Assembly: GCF_002422095.1 (NCBI RefSeq)
Contig: NZ_DITB01000104.1
Span: 1-10,018 of the forward strand
DNA: 10,018 bases
Direction of reading: 5' to 3'
Source of the DNA: Flavobacterium sp. UBA6195
Lineage (GTDB): Bacteria > Bacteroidota > Bacteroidia > Flavobacteriales > Flavobacteriaceae
Part shown: piece by piece, positions 6,299-10,018 of the stretch
How positions within the stretch are numbered: the stretch's first letter is position 1
Layout: each line of letters opens with the position of its first letter
The notes under the pieces: model-generated
The model's database searches: none
What the model saw: the letters and a program-made list of their open reading frames with translations, nothing else
Told to the model about the DNA's origin: nothing
Position numbers and translations under genes: made by a program

Positions 6299-7027
6299 AT
6301 GAGAAACAACGAATTAGTAATAGCTATAAAAAAACAGTTTTCAACACAAACCATTATCACTTCAAAGGAATTGGTTTTGTTTCTCTCTTCCTTGTTTCCA
6401 GAATTATCAAATAAAACTATTCCATGGAAAATCAATCAATTAAAAGCTGAAAATTTAATTTATCAGACAGGAAGAGGAGTGTATACTTTTGATTTTAAAC
6501 CAGAATTTAATCCTGAAGTCAGTTTAAAATCTAAGCGAGTATACAATAAAACAAAATCATTTATTTCTTCTGAATTAGTTGTTTGGGACACTGAAATGCT
6601 TGATTTAATTATTGAACGAGAGAATGAAAAGCGTACTACTTTTTTATCTATTCAGAAAGATGAACTAAACGATTTGTTTGATCAAATGCAGTCGTTGAGT
6701 AAGCCAGTTTATTTAGAGCCGAATCATGAAATTATTCAACGCTATATTCTTCCACAAAATGATGTGATTTTATTATATCCTTTAATTTCGGAAACCCCAT
6801 TGCAACTTAATGGTGATTATATTGTGCCTACCCTAGAAGGTGTTTTAGTAAATGCTTGGTTGCTCTCTGAAAATTATTTAAAGCCCTTAGGATATACAAT
6901 TGAAGAAATTTTTAAAAATGCTTTTGAAAAATACAATGTAAATAAAAATAAGCTTCTACGCTATGCAGCAAGAAGAGACCAACGAAAAGAAATTGAACAA
7001 CTTATACAAAAAATAAATAATGAATAA
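6299..7027 (+). CDS. AbiEi/DUF6577-like wHTH regulator preceding hsdM
   Basis: This 242-aa protein has an N-terminal winged helix at about 5-65. Helices AIKKQFSTQTI and SKELVLFL lead into the recognition region KTIPWKINQLKAENLIYQTG and the wing RGVYTF. The rest resembles AbiEi/DUF6577 antitoxins: IVPTLEGVLVNAW (175-187) matches their 'P.lE.iLvd' segment, and the C-terminus LLRYAARRDQRKEIEQL (219-235) matches the basic 'YA.rR' helix. The ATG at 6299 is chosen over a TTG at 6278 because the TTG lies inside the promoter's -7 box. Its stop overlaps the hsdM start by 8 bases, so the two are translationally coupled. Such proteins normally precede an AbiEii nucleotidyltransferase, and none is present here. 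It may therefore serve as the controller of the restriction-modification operon. The fold is well supported; the controller role is inferred. Confidence 0.7.
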   Translation: MRNNELVIAIKKQFSTQTIITSKELVLFLSSLFPELSNKTIPWKINQLKAENLIYQTGRGVYTFDFKPEFNPEVSLKSKRVYNKTKSFISSELVVWDTEMLDLIIERENEKRTTFLSIQKDELNDLFDQMQSLSKPVYLEPNHEIIQRYILPQNDVILLYPLISETPLQLNGDYIVPTLEGVLVNAWLLSENYLKPLGYTIEEIFKNAFEKYNVNKNKLLRYAARRDQRKEIEQLIQKINNE

Positions 7028-9029
7028 CGAAACTGCTACCCAAGAAGAAATAATATTAGACGATAATCAAGTATTATGTTTATTGACTTCTGAAGCTAAG
7101 AAAGCTACCAGTGCCGAAGTGAATCTTCAATCGGTTGTTCGTATGCTTAACGAAGAATATGGTTTTGATTTGGATGATATGGAACGTGATTTTAAAATTG
7201 AGTTTATTGATCCAGATACAGGAAAAGCAAAAAAACAGAAAGTAGAATTAGTTGTTTTTGAAAAAGGGACAACTCATATACAAGATAATATCATTCGAAT
7301 TTGTGTAGTTCAGGATGATAAAGTAAAAGAAACTGACTCTAAAAAAGGATTAACAGCTACTCTTGAAAATGCTATGGCAGCTATTGAAAGTTGTCATTTT
7401 GGATTGTGGGCTAACGGATCTAGTTATCATTTTTTACAAAAGGAAGAAGATGAAATTGGTTATGATTTTGAGTTTACCGACTTATCTGATTTTCCAGGTG
7501 AAGGAGAAACTTTGGCCGATATTGACAGAGCAGATCGTTCTTACAGTAGAAAACCAGCTAATGACTCGTTAATCAAGGTATTTAAAAGAGCTCATGATTA
7601 TATTTATGGAAATGAGGGAAGAAAAAAAGATGCTTTTTGGCAATTGCTAAACCTAATCTTTTGTAAACTCTATGATGAAAAGCGAAGATTTATTGAAACG
7701 GATGTTAGTTATCGAAGAGAATTTTGGGTTGGAGTAAAAGAGCAAAATACAGAAGCAGGAAGAAAAGCAGTTGCTGATAGAATTAAAGCAATTTTCCAAA
7801 AGTTAAAAGAAAATTCCATGTTTTCGGAGGTTTTTACTGGAAATGAAGGCATTGAATTAACTGACAAAGGAGTTGCTTTTATTGCGGGTGAGTTAGCTAA
7901 ATATTCTTTTTTGGATGCATCTATTGATGTGAAAGGTATGGCTTATGAGACTATTGTAAGTAATACTTTGAAACAAGAAGCGGGACAGTTTTTTACTCCT
8001 AGAAATATTGTAAAAGCGATGGTTGAAATGTTGAATCCAACTGAGAAACATCGTGTTTTGGACCCAGCTTGTGGTTCGGGAGGATTTATTGTAATGGTGT
8101 TGGACCATGTTAGAAAACAAATTACCCAAGAGTTGTTTCCAAATTTAGAAGGTCCTTTATTGATGGCTAAATATAATTCACTTGAGGTAAATGAACGTGT
8201 AAAAGAATATGCTGAAAACAGCATTTTTGGTTTTGATTTTGACCCAGATTTGAAAAAGGCTGCGCGAATGAATATGGTCATGGCTGGTGATGGGCATGCC
8301 AATGTTTTTCATGTTAACTCCCTTGCTTATCCAAAATGGGATCATCCAGAAGAGATTGTTAAAATTGAAAAAGCTATTAGTCGAAGTCTAGATGTTATGG
8401 GTGATATCGAAGACCGCTATTATAAAGACGCTCGAGGTACCTTTGATATGATCTTTACGAATCCTCCTTTTGGTGCCAAAGTTAAAGTTGAAAAAGAAGT
8501 AGCGGAACGTTATGAGCTTTCCAAATTTAGTGATGCTCCTGAGGTATTATTTATAGAGGCGTGTTATGACTTTTTGAAACCTGGCGGAAAAATGGCTATT
8601 GTATTGCCTGATGGTATTTTAGGAAATCCAAATATGCTAAAGGTTAGGGAATGGATTCTTAATAAATTTAAAATATTAGCCTCTGTGGATTTGGCTGTTG
8701 AAGCCTTTTTACCTCAGGTTGGTGTACAAGCCTCTTTATTGTTTTTAGAAAAGAAAACTGAGTTATCGAGACAGTTGGCGCAGGAAAGTGATGAAGATTA
8801 TGAAGTTTTTATGGCTATAGCTGAAAAACTTGGAAAAGATAGAAGAGGTAACCCTATTTACCTTAGAGATGATGATGGTGCAGAATTGCTTTTTGAAACT
8901 CTAACTGAATATTTGTTGACAAGAAAAGACGGAACAAGTGAAGTGAAAAGTAGAAAAGAGAAAGTTAAACAATTGGATGATGATTTACCTATCATAACAG
9001 AAGCATACCATAAATTTTGTAATTCTTAA
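7020..9029 (+). CDS. hsdM: Type I restriction-modification methyltransferase subunit HsdM with N-terminal extension
   Basis: This 669-aa N6-adenine DNA methyltransferase subunit is expected to modify the target chosen by HsdS. It is clearly longer than E. coli HsdM (529 aa). Residues about 20-140 form an extension resembling the N-terminal domain of HsdR (HSDR_N): KKGLTATLENAMAA, then HFGLWANGSSYHF (126-138). The nuclease motif is not evident, because the strand where E-x-K is expected reads IIRICVVQ (91-98). Residues 180-320 are the helical HsdM N-domain. The catalytic domain follows: GQFFTPRNIV (322-331, motif X), DPACGSGGF (348-356, motif I, SAM binding), GFDFDP (404-409) and FTNPPFG (479-485, motif IV, catalytic NPPF). 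All key residues are intact. The C-terminal tail (585-669) is acidic and helical. It overlaps the regulator upstream and is followed by hsdS after 5 bases. Confidence 0.95.
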   Translation: MNNETATQEEIILDDNQVLCLLTSEAKKATSAEVNLQSVVRMLNEEYGFDLDDMERDFKIEFIDPDTGKAKKQKVELVVFEKGTTHIQDNIIRICVVQDDKVKETDSKKGLTATLENAMAAIESCHFGLWANGSSYHFLQKEEDEIGYDFEFTDLSDFPGEGETLADIDRADRSYSRKPANDSLIKVFKRAHDYIYGNEGRKKDAFWQLLNLIFCKLYDEKRRFIETDVSYRREFWVGVKEQNTEAGRKAVADRIKAIFQKLKENSMFSEVFTGNEGIELTDKGVAFIAGELAKYSFLDASIDVKGMAYETIVSNTLKQEAGQFFTPRNIVKAMVEMLNPTEKHRVLDPACGSGGFIVMVLDHVRKQITQELFPNLEGPLLMAKYNSLEVNERVKEYAENSIFGFDFDPDLKKAARMNMVMAGDGHANVFHVNSLAYPKWDHPEEIVKIEKAISRSLDVMGDIEDRYYKDARGTFDMIFTNPPFGAKVKVEKEVAERYELSKFSDAPEVLFIEACYDFLKPGGKMAIVLPDGILGNPNMLKVREWILNKFKILASVDLAVEAFLPQVGVQASLLFLEKKTELSRQLAQESDEDYEVFMAIAEKLGKDRRGNPIYLRDDDGAELLFETLTEYLLTRKDGTSEVKSRKEKVKQLDDDLPIITEAYHKFCNS

Positions 9030-9034
9030 ATTTT

Positions 9035-10018
9035 ATGAAGTTATTAAATATAAAAAATAGTTGGTTTTCTGAAAGTGATTTAAGACTCGATGCTTCTTAT
9101 CACTTAAGTGATGGTCCAGTAACAAAATTAAAATTAAAAAAATCTCCATATAAAGTATCAAAACTATCATCAGAAATTGAGGATATTTTTAAAGGAAATA
9201 TTTTTAAACGATGTTATGTTTCTAATATAGAATTTGGTTATCCTTTCATGACAGCTTCTGATATGATGAAATCAGATATCAGAAGTGGAAAATTTATTTC
9301 TAAAAAGTACACAAAAACATCAAATTTATTTTTAAAAAGAGGATGGATTTTAGTCTCAAGATCTGGAACATTAGGAAATACTGTATATACTAATTCAAAT
9401 TTTGAAGATGTAATTGGTACTGATGATTTGATTCGAATTATTCCAAATAATAAGAATGTTTTAAGTGGTTTTATGTATGCTTATTTGGCTTCAAAATTTG
9501 GATATGGATTACTGACACAATCAGGATACGGTGGTGTAATACAGCATATTGAACCTCATCACTTAGAAAATTTACCCATACCAGTTTTACCGATTGATAA
9601 ACAAAAGAGAATAAATAGTTTAATAATTGATGCTTCCAATTTACGTGTAGAAGCAAATGAGTTATTAGATAATGCAAAAAAAATATTTAGAGAATATGAA
9701 GACCTAAAAGGGGATAAAGTATTTAAAATAAGCAAAAGTAAATTGACTGATAGTTGGTTAGTTAGAAATAATCGCCCTGAAATTTATGAATATGAAAAAA
9801 AGGTTTTAAAAAAAGGTTATCGACAACTTAGTTTCTTTGCTGAGTCTGTTTTTGCTCCTCCAATGTTTAAACATATTTACTTAGAAAAGAATAATGGATA
9901 CCCATTTTTTAATGGTGCTGAAATATCAAAATCTAGGAGATTCACAAATAGGTATTTATCGATTCGCGGTGTAAATAATATAGATGATTATATAGTGCAA
10001 ATTCCAGTGATATTGACC
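9035..10018 (+). CDS. hsdS: Type I restriction-modification specificity subunit HsdS (partial, runs off the window)
   Basis: The frame is open from the ATG at 9035 to the last base, 328 codons, with no stop. The first target-recognition domain spans about residues 1-186, with RSGTLGNTVYTN in its middle and the typical ending GYGGVIQHIEPHHLENLPIP (164-183). The long helix after it, about 188-225 (starting DKQKRINSLI), is the conserved spacer coiled coil that docks with HsdM. A second recognition domain starts near 235 and is incomplete: YRQLSFFAESVFAPP, then GYPFFNGAEIS. The start lies 5 bases after the hsdM stop, so the genes are co-transcribed and probably coupled. The sequence recognised cannot be predicted from this. 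About 80-130 further residues are expected beyond the edge, judged from the usual two-domain HsdS length. No frameshift is seen. Confidence 0.92.
   Translation, partial: MKLLNIKNSWFSESDLRLDASYHLSDGPVTKLKLKKSPYKVSKLSSEIEDIFKGNIFKRCYVSNIEFGYPFMTASDMMKSDIRSGKFISKKYTKTSNLFLKRGWILVSRSGTLGNTVYTNSNFEDVIGTDDLIRIIPNNKNVLSGFMYAYLASKFGYGLLTQSGYGGVIQHIEPHHLENLPIPVLPIDKQKRINSLIIDASNLRVEANELLDNAKKIFREYEDLKGDKVFKISKSKLTDSWLVRNNRPEIYEYEKKVLKKGYRQLSFFAESVFAPPMFKHIYLEKNNGYPFFNGAEISKSRRFTNRYLSIRGVNNIDDYIVQIPVILT

Noticed and set aside
6229..6435. Minus-strand 68-codon frame over the divergent promoter region
   Set aside because: It overlaps the promoter and the start of the regulator gene and has no protein-like features beyond AT-rich hydrophobicity.
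7893..8302. Antisense frames within hsdM
   Set aside because: They are shadows of a strongly conserved methyltransferase coding region.
1..10018. CRISPR array, tRNA, rRNA, transposase or integrase
   Set aside because: No regularly spaced repeats, cloverleaf, rRNA signature or recombinase motif was seen on either strand.

Overview
The window is strongly AT-rich and looks like an accessory 'defence island' from a member of the Bacteroidota, most likely the Flavobacteriia. The grounds are visible. Promoters follow the Bacteroidota consensus (TTG about 19 bases upstream of TAnnTTTG), Shine-Dalgarno sites are essentially absent, codon use is biased to A/T, and genes are packed with overlaps of a few bases. 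No rRNA, tRNA, CRISPR array, transposase or integrase was found.

Layout. Positions 1-835 hold no convincing gene. They contain a long perfect AT-rich hairpin (51-88) and a patch richer in G that carries a nested imperfect inverted repeat (385-539), which looks like a dispersed repeat or a structured RNA. Next, on the minus strand, comes a two-gene AbiE-type toxin-antitoxin unit: a wHTH antitoxin (1594-2583) followed by a nucleotidyltransferase toxin (836-1600). The two genes overlap by 7 bases. Their own promoter (2627-2656) overlaps a palindromic operator (2601-2625).

Upstream on the same strand is a compact four-gene operon (6155 down to 2676). It encodes an unrecognised 350-aa helical protein, a 43-aa single-membrane-segment peptide, a 486-aa ComEC-like metallo-beta-lactamase-fold protein with a large charged insert, and a calcineurin-like metallophosphoesterase. 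I know of no described system with this composition, so it is the best candidate here for an undescribed defence or conflict system.

A 143-base divergent promoter region (6156-6298) separates that operon from a plus-strand type I restriction-modification locus. The locus has an AbiEi/DUF6577-like wHTH regulator (6299-7027), hsdM (7020-9029) and hsdS (from 9035, running off the window). No hsdR is present in the window; it may lie beyond the right edge.

How the parts may work together (inference). HsdM and HsdS would form the modification and specificity core. The antitoxin-like protein fused translationally to the front of hsdM could act as its transcriptional controller, and because its promoter lies back-to-back with that of the four-gene operon, it could control both. 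The AbiE pair is likely an independent, autoregulated stabilisation or abortive-infection module.
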